NCBI GenBank assembly: GCA_018895765.1
Contig: JAHINX010000048.1
Coordinates: 1 to 23,704, forward strand
From: Patescibacteria group bacterium
GTDB lineage: Bacteria > Patescibacteriota > Patescibacteriia > GCA-002772895
Direction of reading: 5' to 3'
Length of the DNA stretch: 23,704 nucleotides
Positions within the stretch are counted from its first letter, which is position 1. Every line of letters starts with the position of its first letter. Both the position numbers and the translations under genes were made by a program. The notes under the pieces were generated by a model. The model was not told the DNA's origin, ran no database searches, and saw only the letters and a list, made by a program, of their open reading frames with translations. Positions 1-8,261 of the stretch are shown piece after piece.

Positions 1-773
1 AGCTCTTTCTTAAACATGTTAATCCATCTCTTATCTGTCTCGCCTGTCAGCAAGGGCACCCCCGATTTTATTATTCCCGCTTTTTCATTGGCTATATTTT
101 TTAAGTTACCAAAAATATCTAAGTGGTCAGGCCCAATATTTGTGATAATAGTATAAACTGGTTTTTTTATTGCATTTGAAGCATCATATCTCCCGCCACA
201 GCCGGTTTCAATAACAGCGTATTCGCAATGCTGTTTTGCAAAATAATAAATCGCAAGACAAAAAGAGAATTCAAAAAAATTTAAGGATAGTCGCGACTCG
301 AAAAATGCGAATGCACACGAATGACGCGAAGAATGCGACTCAATTCGCGTATTTTTTCGAGGCATTCGAGTGTAATTAGAGATATTCGCATCGCGTTGCA
401 TATATTCATCCATTCTATCTTTTAAAAAATTGACGGCATCAATTAATTCTTTTTCGCTGATATATTTGTCTCCAACTTTTATTCTTTCGCAATAGGTGGT
501 TGTATGGGGTGAAGTATAGCTTCCAACTTTTTTATTATCTGCCTGCAAGATACTGTGGAGCATCGCAACAACAGAGCCCTTCCCGCTTGTTCCGGCAATA
601 TGAATTATTTTTAATTTCTTTTCCGGGTTTCCTAAAAATTTTAAAAACCGCTTAACGTTTCTCAAGCGTTCTTTTATAATCTCAACATCCCGCCCTTTTT
701 GAGAAGCTGCCGTGTTGGACAAGGATTCAATAAACCGCACTGCTTGATTGTAATTTATAATTGTTTTTTTCAT
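1..773 (-). CDS. folC: Bifunctional folylpolyglutamate/dihydrofolate synthase (FolC), 5' part
   Basis: Mur-ligase family enzyme that adds glutamate to folates using ATP in the cytosol. The reading frame is open from ATG at 773 to the window edge (257 codons visible), so the C-terminal part is missing. The P-loop G-T-S-G-K-G-S lies at residues 61-67, followed by the FolC-typical S-Y-T-S-P-H stretch (85-90), E-R-I (96-98), a V-I-E-T-G-x-G-G-R-x-D-A-x-N block (187-200) and T-N-I-G-P-D-H-L-D (about 209-217). Residues 127-161 are not FolC-like: they are encoded by a 105-bp repeat inserted in frame (see 291-395). The gene follows dprA with a 77-bp gap holding a hairpin and may be the last gene of the leftward dnaN-side cluster. 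No Shine-Dalgarno sequence precedes the ATG. MurC/MurE-type ligases are a less likely alternative because of the folate-family block pattern. Confidence 0.9.
   Translation of the reverse strand, partial: MKKTIINYNQAVRFIESLSNTAASQKGRDVEIIKERLRNVKRFLKFLGNPEKKLKIIHIAGTSGKGSVVAMLHSILQADNKKVGSYTSPHTTTYCERIKVGDKYISEKELIDAVNFLKDRMDEYMQRDANISNYTRMPRKNTRIESHSSRHSCAFAFFESRLSLNFFEFSFCLAIYYFAKQHCEYAVIETGCGGRYDASNAIKKPVYTIITNIGPDHLDIFGNLKNIANEKAGIIKSGVPLLTGETDKRWINMFKKE
291..395. repeat. In-frame palindrome-like repeat inside folC (35 codons)
   Basis: A 105-bp segment starting and ending in tcgcg, built from repeated attcg/tcgca words with partial dyad symmetry. Its length is exactly 35 codons and it keeps the folC frame, adding a low-complexity, Arg/Ser-rich peptide (residues 127-161) where FolC proteins have a short variable loop between the I-S-E-K-E-L helix and the F-F-E-F helix. 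Composition differs sharply from the flanking codons. It resembles in concept the Rickettsia palindromic elements that insert in frame into proteins; identity to any named family is not claimed. Confidence 0.7.
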
Positions 774-781
774 AATAATTC

Positions 782-801
782 ATTTTCGCAACAGCGAAAA
801 T
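782..801. repeat. Small perfect hairpin between dprA and folC
   Basis: Arms attttcgc and gcgaaaat (8 bp) flank the loop aaca. No U-tract follows on the minus strand, so it does not look like a terminator. Similar tcgc/gcga mini-hairpins occur at 9135-9150, 22983-22997 and 23054-23066. Confidence 0.5.
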
Positions 802-850
802 TCATTAATTGATAATTGAAAATTGATCATTTTTTTATTCATCGGTCATT

Positions 851-1948
851 TCATGTCTTTATATATCTCTGCCCGCCCAAATTTTTAACTACTCCTTCCA
901 TTTCCAAATCCGTCAGCACTCCCATCAACTCCATAACTTCTGCTTTTGATAGTTCCGACAAATTATTTATATGCTTGGGGTCACCGCTCAAATTATCCAG
1001 AATTATTTTTTCCAAATCGTTTTTGGGCGCGTATATTTTTTTTACCTCTTTCTTTTCGATTCCATAAAATTCTAAAATATCATCGGCAGAAGTAACCGGG
1101 TGCGCGCCACATTTGATTAAATAATTTACGCCTTCGGAATTTGGATGAAAAATATTATTTGGCACAGCAAAAATGTCAGCGCCATAATCAATTCCCAGTT
1201 TTGCAGTAATTAAGGTGCCAGATTTCTTTCCGCCTTCAACAATTAAAATTCCTTGCGACAACCCGGCAATAATTCTATTTCTCATTGGAAAATGAAACAC
1301 CTGTGGTCCGACCCCTGGTGGAACTTCCGACAAAAGCAGTCCGCCTTTTTCAACAATCTCTTGCGCCAAATTAAAATTTGTTTTCGGATAAATATTTTCA
1401 TTGTCCAAGCCGGAACCCAAAACAGCAATTGTTTTTCCATTATTATCAACTGTAATTTTGTGTGCCAATCCGTCCACGCCATAAGCTAAACCACTTACAA
1501 TCACAAAATTATTGCACAAGCCCTTTACAAATTGCTGGCCTACCCGTTTTCCATATTCTGTTATCTTGCGCGAACCAATTACTGCCAAGCAACCTCCATT
1601 CAAACAAGATAGGTCGCCTTTATAAAATAAAATCGGTGGCGCATCGCATAGATGTTTTAATTTTTCCGGATAGTACTCATCAAAGATGGTTAAAATTTTA
1701 ATGTCTTCCTGTTTTATTGTTTTATTGTTTTCTTGTTTTCTTGAATTTAAAAACTCGTCCAGTGCTTTGCTTCCAACTCCTAATTTAAAAAAAACGTCTT
1801 TCGGCGCCTCCAACACATCTTCTAATTTCTTAAAACCCTCTAATATCTTTCGCAGTTCAACGGGTTTGTAATAAAAATATTTACTCAGTAAAAATAAAAT
1901 ATTTTCCATAAATTTTAATAATCTGTCACGCACAGCGGAACACAACAT
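851..1948 (-). CDS. dprA: DNA-processing protein DprA (Smf)
   Basis: Loads RecA onto incoming single-stranded DNA during natural transformation; cytosolic. The 365-residue frame has an N-terminal SAM-like region (about 15-85), then the Rossmann-fold core with G-S-R-K-I-T-E-Y-G (125-133), S-G-L-A-Y-G-V-D-G-L-A-H (152-163), F-P-M-R-N-R-I-I-A-G-L-S (220-231) and S-G-T-L-I-T-A (243-249), and a C-terminal winged-helix (about 310-365). It begins 14 bases after the upstream PBP gene, so it is probably co-transcribed. The start is uncertain: ATG 1948 has AAGG only two bases upstream, TTG 1945 would have better spacing, and ATG 1909 (M14) also fits the family N-terminus. Many Patescibacteria keep dprA with competence pili genes, consistent with DNA uptake. 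Confidence 0.93.
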   Translation of the reverse strand: MLCSAVRDRLLKFMENILFLLSKYFYYKPVELRKILEGFKKLEDVLEAPKDVFFKLGVGSKALDEFLNSRKQENNKTIKQEDIKILTIFDEYYPEKLKHLCDAPPILFYKGDLSCLNGGCLAVIGSRKITEYGKRVGQQFVKGLCNNFVIVSGLAYGVDGLAHKITVDNNGKTIAVLGSGLDNENIYPKTNFNLAQEIVEKGGLLLSEVPPGVGPQVFHFPMRNRIIAGLSQGILIVEGGKKSGTLITAKLGIDYGADIFAVPNNIFHPNSEGVNYLIKCGAHPVTSADDILEFYGIEKKEVKKIYAPKNDLEKIILDNLSGDPKHINNLSELSKAEVMELMGVLTDLEMEGVVKNLGGQRYIKT

Positions 1949-1962
1949 TACCTTGCTGCTTT

Positions 1963-4791
1963 TTACTGCACCACAACCGTCATCTCTTTTTCTTTTACAT
2001 CACTTCCGTCTGTAATAACCGCTTTGATCGTATATGTACCGGAAGAAATCCCACTTCCACTCCAAGGAATAGAAGTATATCCGTTTGGATCTTGCTTTTC
2101 TCCTATTTTATAATAATCGGCATTATCGCTTTTTTTATACCAAAGGGAAACGTTCTCCGACCTTGGCATATTGAAGGTTACATTTATCGGAAAACTACTA
2201 ATCACAAAATTGTTTTGTGGCGATATCCAAACAAACTCATTTGAGGAACCCGCTCCGCTTGTAATATTAATGTTAATCTCGTGGCTGTTACTATTATCAA
2301 TATCATCATAACTGACAGCTTTAAGCCGATGAAAGCCGGAACCGATTCCTGAAGGCAAACTCAAAATACCATAAAAAGGATAAGTATTTGAGGTATATAG
2401 CAAACTATCGTCAATATAATATAGAACGCGCGAAACTCCGCGCGGGGCTAATGTCTTTACGCTCACTGTAAAAGTTCTATCCACCGAGTTATTGTTCTCC
2501 GGGGAAGTTATTGATATTTGTGGCTTGTTAGCGGGTATATGAATGTCGTCATATCCGTTTGGCGGCAGCTCGCTTACAAAATTATTTTTTTCCGCCCACA
2601 CTCTTACAGCATCTTCCCATGCATTATAATACGGATCTTTTGTGGGGTCGGATGGCGCCGGACCCCGAGGGTTGTCTTTGTCTACATAATAAAGAATGTT
2701 ATGCACTTCTTTGTATGTCTTTTCTATAACAAAGCTTTCCGGCGTAAAATCGGTCGCAAGCTTTCCTGAATATTTATCAATTTTTACAATAGAACCAGGA
2801 ATTTCTTCACCGTCTAAAATAGGTTTTCCGGTTATAACCGCTTTTGGTTTTACAAACTCTGCTGTTTTATCTTTTACTGCCTGCTTTATAAATTGATTCC
2901 AAATCGGGGCGGCAACAACTCCTCCGGCAGCGCCTTCTTTCATTTCATGATTATTATTATTTCCAACCCAAACGCCAACAGCCAGCTCCGGAGTATAGCC
3001 AATCGTCCAGGCATCGCAGTAATCATTTGTTGTTCCGGTTTTTGCGGCAGCCGAAAAACCAACGTTCAAATAATTATTTGCACCAAAAACATATTCACGT
3101 GCGGCATTATCAGAGAGAATATCGTTTATCTGCCTAGCAACTTCTTCATCAAGAGCTTTCTTGATTTTTATTTTTTCTTCATAAATAGTTCTTCCTTTAG
3201 AGTCCAAAACCTTTAGTACCGGCACCACTTCCGCGCGCTGGCCATCATTTGCAAAGGCGGCATAAGCCCCGACATGTTCTAAAAGTTTTACCTCTCCTCC
3301 GCCCAAAACAAGAGACAACCCAAACCTTGAGCGGTCTTTAAGGGTTGTATATCCAAGCAAATCGGCAAGATTTAACACACTATCTACTCCTGCCAAATAT
3401 AACATTTTTACTGCCGGAATATTTAACGAACCGGCAAGCGCCTTTCTAACTGAAACCGGACCATGTTCTCCTAGATCATAATTTTTTGGCGTATAGCCGT
3501 CTTCCTCAATAATGGTTGGATGTGTCGTTTCAACATCAAAAAGAATTGTATTTGGCGTGTAACCGCGAGAAAATGCAGTTGCATAAACAATCGGCTTAAA
3601 GGATGAGCCCGGCTGTCGCGAGCGGAGCGCCACATTTACATTGCCGTCAATATCCTTATCATAATAATCAAGCGAGCCAACCATAGCCAGCACCTCTCCG
3701 GTTTTAGGGTTTAGTGCCACCAATGATGCATTCGTCGCATTAAAAGAGTTTATGAGGTCTTTTTTGTCGGTTATAGCCCTCTCAGCAAGCTCTTGCATGT
3801 CCAGATCTAATGAAGTTATTACTTTGAGCCCGCCCTGCTCTACAACTTGCTCCCCAAGCACTTCGCTTAAATACTCTTTAACATAAAAAACAAAGTGCGG
3901 GGCCAAAATAGCAGCCGCTTTTTCCTGTAATTTAGAAAACACATCTTCTTTTTTTGCTACCTCTTTCTCTGCGTCTGTAATATAGCCTTCATCGGCCATA
4001 GCATCTATTACATATTTATACCTGGCCTCAAGGTCATCACGATGAGAACCAAAGGGATTGTAATATGTTGTCGCCTTAGGTATTGACGCAAGCATTGCCG
4101 CTTCGGCAACTGTAAGGTCTTTAGCGGTTTTGCCAAAATATCTATTGGCGGCTGATTCAATTCCATAAACAACAGAACCATACGGGATCTCATTAAGATA
4201 CATTTTTAAAATCTCGTCTTTGGAAAATTTATTTTCCAATTGATAAGCAATTATCAGTTCTTTTATTTTCCTAGTATATGTTTTTTCAGGCGTCAGAACA
4301 GCGTTTTTAACAAACTGCTGGGTAATAGTAGACCCACCAACTTTACTTCCAGTTAATAAATTTTGTAAAATCGATCTTATAAAACCCTTGAAATCAAATC
4401 CGTGGTGCTCATAAAAACCCCTATCTTCCGCGGCTAGCGTTGCATATTCAACATAAGGAGACATCTCATCAAGCTCCAAGATAACCCTACTCTGGTCTCC
4501 ATGAAATTCATATAATAATTTTTCTCCCGTACGGTCATATATCTTTGTGGTCTGCTCAATCTGGCGGTTAATTATTTTATCCGGCGTTGGCAGTTTTTTC
4601 ATGAGCCAAGTATAATACCCTGCCCCAACCGTCCCGCCAACAAAAAATAATAATAAAAAAATTAAAAACAAATTTGAAATAAGCTTTTTCAAACCCTTTT
4701 TGTTTTTTCTATTTATTTTTTTATATTTATTTCCCTTTTCTTTAAATTTTATTTCCGTATCTTTCCATTTTTTTGGAGAAAAATATTTCAT
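1963..4791 (-). CDS. Class A penicillin-binding protein (PBP1A-like)
   Basis: Bifunctional peptidoglycan synthase on the outer face of the membrane: polymerises lipid II and cross-links stem peptides. The 942 residues show a basic N-terminal tail (1-37), one transmembrane segment (about 38-62), and a GT51 glycosyltransferase domain with E-D-R-G-F-Y-E-H-H-G-F-D (122-133) and G-G-S-T-I-T-Q-Q-F-V-K-N (152-163). The transpeptidase domain has the active site S-S-F-K (Ser396, Lys399), S-L-N (455-457) and K-T-G-T (584-587). After about residue 690 follow roughly 250 extra residues with two Ig-like beta-rich segments (about 765-850 and 855-942), which may bind cell wall or partners. A TATAAT-like box lies about 40 bases upstream; no Shine-Dalgarno sequence is visible. 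It is followed closely by dprA. Confidence 0.95.
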   Translation of the reverse strand: MKYFSPKKWKDTEIKFKEKGNKYKKINRKNKKGLKKLISNLFLIFLLLFFVGGTVGAGYYTWLMKKLPTPDKIINRQIEQTTKIYDRTGEKLLYEFHGDQSRVILELDEMSPYVEYATLAAEDRGFYEHHGFDFKGFIRSILQNLLTGSKVGGSTITQQFVKNAVLTPEKTYTRKIKELIIAYQLENKFSKDEILKMYLNEIPYGSVVYGIESAANRYFGKTAKDLTVAEAAMLASIPKATTYYNPFGSHRDDLEARYKYVIDAMADEGYITDAEKEVAKKEDVFSKLQEKAAAILAPHFVFYVKEYLSEVLGEQVVEQGGLKVITSLDLDMQELAERAITDKKDLINSFNATNASLVALNPKTGEVLAMVGSLDYYDKDIDGNVNVALRSRQPGSSFKPIVYATAFSRGYTPNTILFDVETTHPTIIEEDGYTPKNYDLGEHGPVSVRKALAGSLNIPAVKMLYLAGVDSVLNLADLLGYTTLKDRSRFGLSLVLGGGEVKLLEHVGAYAAFANDGQRAEVVPVLKVLDSKGRTIYEEKIKIKKALDEEVARQINDILSDNAAREYVFGANNYLNVGFSAAAKTGTTNDYCDAWTIGYTPELAVGVWVGNNNNHEMKEGAAGGVVAAPIWNQFIKQAVKDKTAEFVKPKAVITGKPILDGEEIPGSIVKIDKYSGKLATDFTPESFVIEKTYKEVHNILYYVDKDNPRGPAPSDPTKDPYYNAWEDAVRVWAEKNNFVSELPPNGYDDIHIPANKPQISITSPENNNSVDRTFTVSVKTLAPRGVSRVLYYIDDSLLYTSNTYPFYGILSLPSGIGSGFHRLKAVSYDDIDNSNSHEININITSGAGSSNEFVWISPQNNFVISSFPINVTFNMPRSENVSLWYKKSDNADYYKIGEKQDPNGYTSIPWSGSGISSGTYTIKAVITDGSDVKEKEMTVVVQ

Positions 4792-4896
4792 AAAAATAGG
4801 GTGCGGAGTTTAGGGTATGGGATTTAAAGTATTATATTAATATAAATAATGGCCAATGTCAATAACAATAGTATATCACAAATCTATAAAATTCAA

Positions 4897-4927
4897 CGGC
4901 ACCCTTTTGGATGCCGCTTATTTTTTC
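4897..4927. terminator. Hairpin downstream of dnaN, probable terminator
   Basis: cggcaccc-tttt-ggatgccg forms an 8-bp stem. The best T-run lies on the plus-strand side (cttatttttt). On the minus strand, where dnaN is read, only a weak T-rich tract follows. It may act in both directions. The rest of the 4792-5049 gap shows a GC-rich patch (ggcg-gtgt-cgcc at about 4970) and a ctgtgttatctgtgtt repeat near 5020-5035, but no gene. Confidence 0.45.
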
Positions 4928-5049
4928 GCTTTTATATTTTTCTATACTGTCTGTGTTTGAATTGGTGGCGGTGTCGCCGCTCGTATCGGACATCGTTTAT
5001 TGGTGGCGTGTCAGAATTTTCTGTGTTATCTGTGTTAAAAAATCTGTGG

Positions 5050-6171
5050 TTACTGCTTTATCGGCATCACAACGTAAAGATAATTATTATCTCCAGTCGG
5101 GCGGAGGAGGCAGGGGCTATTTTCATCTATTGTTTCCAATGTCGCCTCTACTGCACCCAGATTAGAAAGCCCATCAACAAGATATTTGTGATTTAGGACG
5201 ATTTTATTTTCTTTCCCATCCACACTTCCGGAAATAGTTGTTTTTTGTTCTCCTGTCTGATTATCGGTTGAATAAACCTCTATGATTTTTTTCGACGGTA
5301 AAATATTCAATTTTATATCATTCAATCCTGAACGGGAAAATAGGCTGGCGCTTTTTGCGCCCGATAAAAGTTCAGGGACAGAAAGTTTTGCGGTTGTATT
5401 AAATTCTTTTGGAATAATTTGTTGATAGTCAGGAAAGGCTCCTTCTATAAGCCGGGAGGTAAGCTCTGTTCCATTGTAGCTAAAAAATATTTGGCCATCA
5501 TCAACACAGATCTCCAATAAATCATTATCACCAGAAATGGTTGATAAAATATTTGAAAGTTCCCATATTGTCTTAAGTGGAACAATAGTTTGGATATTGT
5601 CTTTTGCGGATTTTTCTGAAAGCGTTATCTTTTTTTCAGCCAAACGGAAACTATCTGTGGCAACCAAAGTCAGCACCCCGGGCTGAGAATTAAAACTCAT
5701 AAAAACCCCGGAGATTTCCGGCCGAGTCTCTGATGGCAAAACAGCAAAAGAAACCTGAGAGAGAGCGCGGCGCAGTTTTTGTCCGTCAATAAAAAAGGTG
5801 GATTTTTTTTCTATTTGCGGAATTACCGGAAAATCAGCAGACTCAATTCCTTTTATTTTTGTTGTTTTATTTCCGCAAGAAACCCGCAAAAAACCATCTT
5901 CAAGGGAAAGTGTCACGTTCTCTTTGGGTAGTAAAGAAACATAGTCCGCTAAAAGTCTTGCTGGAACAGTATATTCTCCATCTGCTTCGGACTTGCCCCG
6001 TATTTTTGTTGTAACAGCAATCTCAAGATTTGTGGAAATAAGTTTCAATGTATTATTTTCAACCTTTAATAAAACATTGTTCAATATAGGGAGGTTGATG
6101 TTTTTTGTATTAATGTGGCTTGCAACCAAAAGCCCTTGTTGTAAATTTTCTTGTGTGCAGACAAACTTCAT
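5050..6171 (-). CDS. dnaN: DNA polymerase III beta subunit (sliding clamp)
   Basis: Ring-shaped processivity clamp that tethers DNA polymerase III to DNA. I place the start at ATG 6171, giving 373 residues beginning M-K-F-V-C-T-Q-E-N-L, the usual N-terminus of the family. The upstream in-frame ATG at 6216 would add a hydrophobic, unconserved 15-residue tail. Three clamp repeats span the length; P-A-R-L-L-A-D-Y, S-E-T-R-P-E-I-S-G-V and the C-terminal P-I-K-Q end fit DnaN, including the final peptide-binding pocket region L-L-R-P. It lies downstream of dnaA, across the origin-like gap. No Shine-Dalgarno sequence is present. Confidence 0.96.
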   Translation of the reverse strand: MKFVCTQENLQQGLLVASHINTKNINLPILNNVLLKVENNTLKLISTNLEIAVTTKIRGKSEADGEYTVPARLLADYVSLLPKENVTLSLEDGFLRVSCGNKTTKIKGIESADFPVIPQIEKKSTFFIDGQKLRRALSQVSFAVLPSETRPEISGVFMSFNSQPGVLTLVATDSFRLAEKKITLSEKSAKDNIQTIVPLKTIWELSNILSTISGDNDLLEICVDDGQIFFSYNGTELTSRLIEGAFPDYQQIIPKEFNTTAKLSVPELLSGAKSASLFSRSGLNDIKLNILPSKKIIEVYSTDNQTGEQKTTISGSVDGKENKIVLNHKYLVDGLSNLGAVEATLETIDENSPCLLRPTGDNNYLYVVMPIKQ

Positions 6172-6249
6172 AAAGCCGTGGACTGCAAGCAGTGGGCAAC
6201 AAACAATTATCAACACGTTTTGTTTGTTTGCTTTGCATTACAGTTTTTC

Positions 6250-6306
6250 TTCTTTATATTAATTAATAAATAGTAGTAGTAATAAGGCTGTGGATTGTGG
6301 GGATAA
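6250..6306. other. Putative oriC basal unwinding system (DnaA boxes, GC spacer, DnaA-trios, AT-rich tract)
   Basis: Read on the minus strand, two adjacent DnaA-like boxes (TTATCCCCA at 6306-6298 and CAATCCACA at 6297-6289) are followed by gcc, then by five consecutive DnaA-trio triplets (TTA TTA CTA CTA CTA, 6285-6271), then by a nearly pure A/T tract (6270-6250). This is the order known from the Bacillus subtilis dnaA-dnaN intergenic unwinding region, in the same orientation relative to both genes. The boxes each deviate by one or two bases from TTATNCACA. Functional assignment is inference from arrangement. Confidence 0.7.
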
Positions 6307-6321
6307 GTAAATTTTACTTAT

Positions 6322-6357
6322 AAAAAAGAGGTTAAATTAAAGTAATTTAAACCCCTC
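6322..6357 (-). terminator. dnaA terminator
   Basis: On the minus strand an AT-rich stem (gaggggtttaaatta paired with taatttaacctc, two bases bulged) is followed by tttttt. It lies about 145 bases after the dnaA stop and next to the unwinding elements, so dnaN would need its own promoter beyond 6320. Confidence 0.5.
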
Positions 6358-6436
6358 CTTATTGTTTATAACCTGTTTCTTTTTCTGTGCGTCTTTTTCA
6401 TCGTTATGAACAGCCCACGTAGAGAATAATATTTTC

Positions 6437-6497
6437 TGTGGAAAACGCGGGGTTTTACACACCTATTATCCACACCCATATCTACAGTTTATCCCCC
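6437..6497. other. DnaA box cluster just downstream of dnaA
   Basis: Contains a perfect TTATCCACA at 6466-6474, TTTTACACA at 6453-6461 (matches TTWTNCACA), TGTGGAAAA at 6437-6445 (box on the minus strand) and the near-match TTATCCCCC at 6489-6497. Together with the elements at 6250-6306 this makes the dnaA-dnaN gap the best origin candidate. Confidence 0.7.
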
Positions 6498-6500
6498 GCT

Positions 6501-7877
6501 TTACAATATTGGACTGTTATATACGTTTTGTTTTAATGTTTCTAAATCTTGTTTCAATTGGACATTACCTTCCATTGCTTTTTTTATTTTACTGCAAGCA
6601 TGCATAACTGTTGTGTGGTCTTTTCCGCCAACCTCTTTTCCTATTGTTGGGAAGGAAAAATTAAGCTCTTCTCGCATTAAGTACATTAGAACTTGTCGTG
6701 GCCAAGCAACACGCTGTTCTCTTGTTTTTCCAAAAAGCTCGTCTGTGTCCAAGTTATAAAAATCACAAATCGTGTTTATAAGGTGTTTTGTGGTAATGTT
6801 TTTCTTTGTTTTATTGGGTGCAAAGCCGGAGACGATGTTTTTTATTGTTTCAAAAGAAGGAGCGGCGTTTCTAAGTTGGTGGTAGGCTATTATTTTTGTT
6901 AAAACACCCTCCAGCTCCCTAATATTACTTTGAATGTTTGCCGCGATATATTGCAAAATCCGCCGGTCCATGTTATATTTTTTTTCTTGGCATTTTGATT
7001 GGAGAATAGCCACCCTTGTTTCAAGGTCGGGAAATGAAATATCTGCGACCATTCCCCATTCAAGACGGGAGCGAAGCCGTTCTTCAAGCCCGGGTATTTC
7101 TTTTGGGGCTTTATCGCAAGTTACAATAATCTGTCTGTCGGATTGGTGCAGTTCGTTATAGGTATGGAAAAATTCTTCTTGAGTCCCTTCTTTTCCTGTT
7201 AAAATTTGGATATCATCTACTAATAGTAGGTCAACTCCGCGGTATTTATCTTTAAACTCTTTCATTTTTTTTAGGCGGATTGCGTTTGTGTACTCTGTTA
7301 CAAACCTTTCACAAGTTAGATAAAGGATTTTTGTTTCCGGATTTTTTTTCAAGAGTTCGTGGCCGACAGCATGTAATAAATGTGTTTTCCCAAGCCCCAC
7401 TCCCCCGTATAAAAATAACGGGTTATAGGCTTTTCCCGGTCTGGCGGCAACCGCTTGGCAGGCGGCGTGCGCCAGCTCATTACTTTTACCAACAATAAAG
7501 GTGTCAAAGATATATTTTGGATTAAGCCCAAATTTATTAAGACGGTCTCTTTTTTGTTCAGGGACCACTGTATCAGATGGGTTTATCTGGGAATCTTTTA
7601 TTATGACTATATTAGTATTTAGAGAATATCTTGGCTCAACCTTATATATTAATCCAAGTAGGGGCTGTCCGGTCAATTTTTGGAGGGTCTTTTTGATCTC
7701 CTCGTTATATTTTTGCTCAAGCCAACTTTTTGTAAACGCATTTGGAACGGCTATTATGATATTATTTTTTTCAAAAGAAGAAATAGAGGTATTTTTAAAC
7801 CATGTAGTAAAGTTTGCTTTTGATAAAGTTAGTTCTAGCTCACCCAATGCGGATTGCCAAAGCTCATCATTATTCAT
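6501..7877 (-). CDS. dnaA: Chromosomal replication initiator DnaA
   Basis: AAA+ ATPase that binds DnaA boxes and melts the origin. The start at ATG 7877 gives 458 residues beginning M-N-N-D-E-L-W, the usual domain I start. The longer frame from 7994 adds 39 residues that lie wholly inside an inverted-repeat element (7879-8009), so I reject it. Domain I covers about 1-85 with W-F-K-N-T; the Walker A motif G-G-V-G-L-G-K-T is at about 158-165, Walker B L-L-L-V-D-D-I-Q at about 217-224, and the C-terminal helix-turn-helix signature V-G-G-K-D-H-T-T-V-M-H-A at about 416-427. It is divergent from rpmH across the second set of DnaA boxes. No Shine-Dalgarno sequence precedes the start. Confidence 0.96.
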   Translation of the reverse strand: MNNDELWQSALGELELTLSKANFTTWFKNTSISSFEKNNIIIAVPNAFTKSWLEQKYNEEIKKTLQKLTGQPLLGLIYKVEPRYSLNTNIVIIKDSQINPSDTVVPEQKRDRLNKFGLNPKYIFDTFIVGKSNELAHAACQAVAARPGKAYNPLFLYGGVGLGKTHLLHAVGHELLKKNPETKILYLTCERFVTEYTNAIRLKKMKEFKDKYRGVDLLLVDDIQILTGKEGTQEEFFHTYNELHQSDRQIIVTCDKAPKEIPGLEERLRSRLEWGMVADISFPDLETRVAILQSKCQEKKYNMDRRILQYIAANIQSNIRELEGVLTKIIAYHQLRNAAPSFETIKNIVSGFAPNKTKKNITTKHLINTICDFYNLDTDELFGKTREQRVAWPRQVLMYLMREELNFSFPTIGKEVGGKDHTTVMHACSKIKKAMEGNVQLKQDLETLKQNVYNSPIL

Positions 7878-7878
7878 A

Positions 7879-8009
7879 CCCGGTAGTAGAACTTTGACTT
7901 TTAATCTTTTTAAGATTAGTTTGTCAAAGCTCAAGTTGTTTTTTAAAAAAATTATTTCCCGATAAGGATTAGCTTTGTTGTGCAAAGCTGTCAAAGTTTC
8001 ACTACCGGG
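7879..8009. repeat. Inverted-repeat element abutting the dnaA start codon
   Basis: Terminal inverted repeats of 20 bp (7879-7898 and 7990-8009, 18 of 20 matching; cccggtagt...ctttgac) enclose about 91 bp. A second, internal dyad (ctttgac/gtcaaag with aatctt/aagatt) lies at 7891-7928. The left repeat ends two bases before the dnaA ATG. It may be an inserted palindromic element, an operator region, or both. Confidence 0.6.
7899..7927 (-). promoter_or_regulatory. dnaA: Possible dnaA promoter
   Basis: TTGACA (7927-7922), a 17-bp spacer and TTAAAA (7904-7899) lie 20 bases upstream of the chosen dnaA start, inside the dyad ctttgac...gtcaaag. The -10 box is weak. If correct, the dnaA leader is about 15 bases. 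Confidence 0.4.
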
Positions 8010-8085
8010 CGTATTTTAGAAATAGTTATTTAGTGATAATGCCTTATTAGGAATAATAGCATAGATGTTAATAACTTTGCAAAAC

Positions 8086-8134
8086 TGTGGAAAAAGCATC
8101 TAAACTGTGGATAACTTTTTAAAAATGGGGATAA
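8086..8134. other. Three DnaA boxes with 20-bp periodicity upstream of dnaA
   Basis: TGTGGAAAA (8086-8094), the perfect TGTGGATAA (8106-8114) and TGGGGATAA (8126-8134) are all in the same orientation and start exactly 20 bp apart, so all face one side of the helix. An AT-rich stretch (8136-8172) follows. They could be a second origin sub-site or serve dnaA/rpmH autoregulation. Confidence 0.65.
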
Positions 8135-8206
8135 CCTAATTTCAAAGTTCAGATTTCAAATTTTAAATTTCAGAAACAGAACAGCCATAAGTCCAAAGCG
8201 CCGGGC

Positions 8207-8235
8207 TTTACAAGTCATATCTGATATGTTATAAT
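8207..8235 (+). promoter_or_regulatory. rpmH: rpmH operon promoter
   Basis: TTTACA (8207-8212), a 17-bp spacer, then a perfect TATAAT (8230-8235), 26 bases before the rpmH ATG. This is a near-consensus sigma-70-type promoter. Confidence 0.75.
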
Positions 8236-8261
8236 CATGATATAAAATACTAATATTATAT

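Noticed and set aside
4849..5196. Plus-strand frame of 115 codons
   Set aside because: Overlaps the dnaN end antisense and the intergenic hairpin; no similarity to any family.
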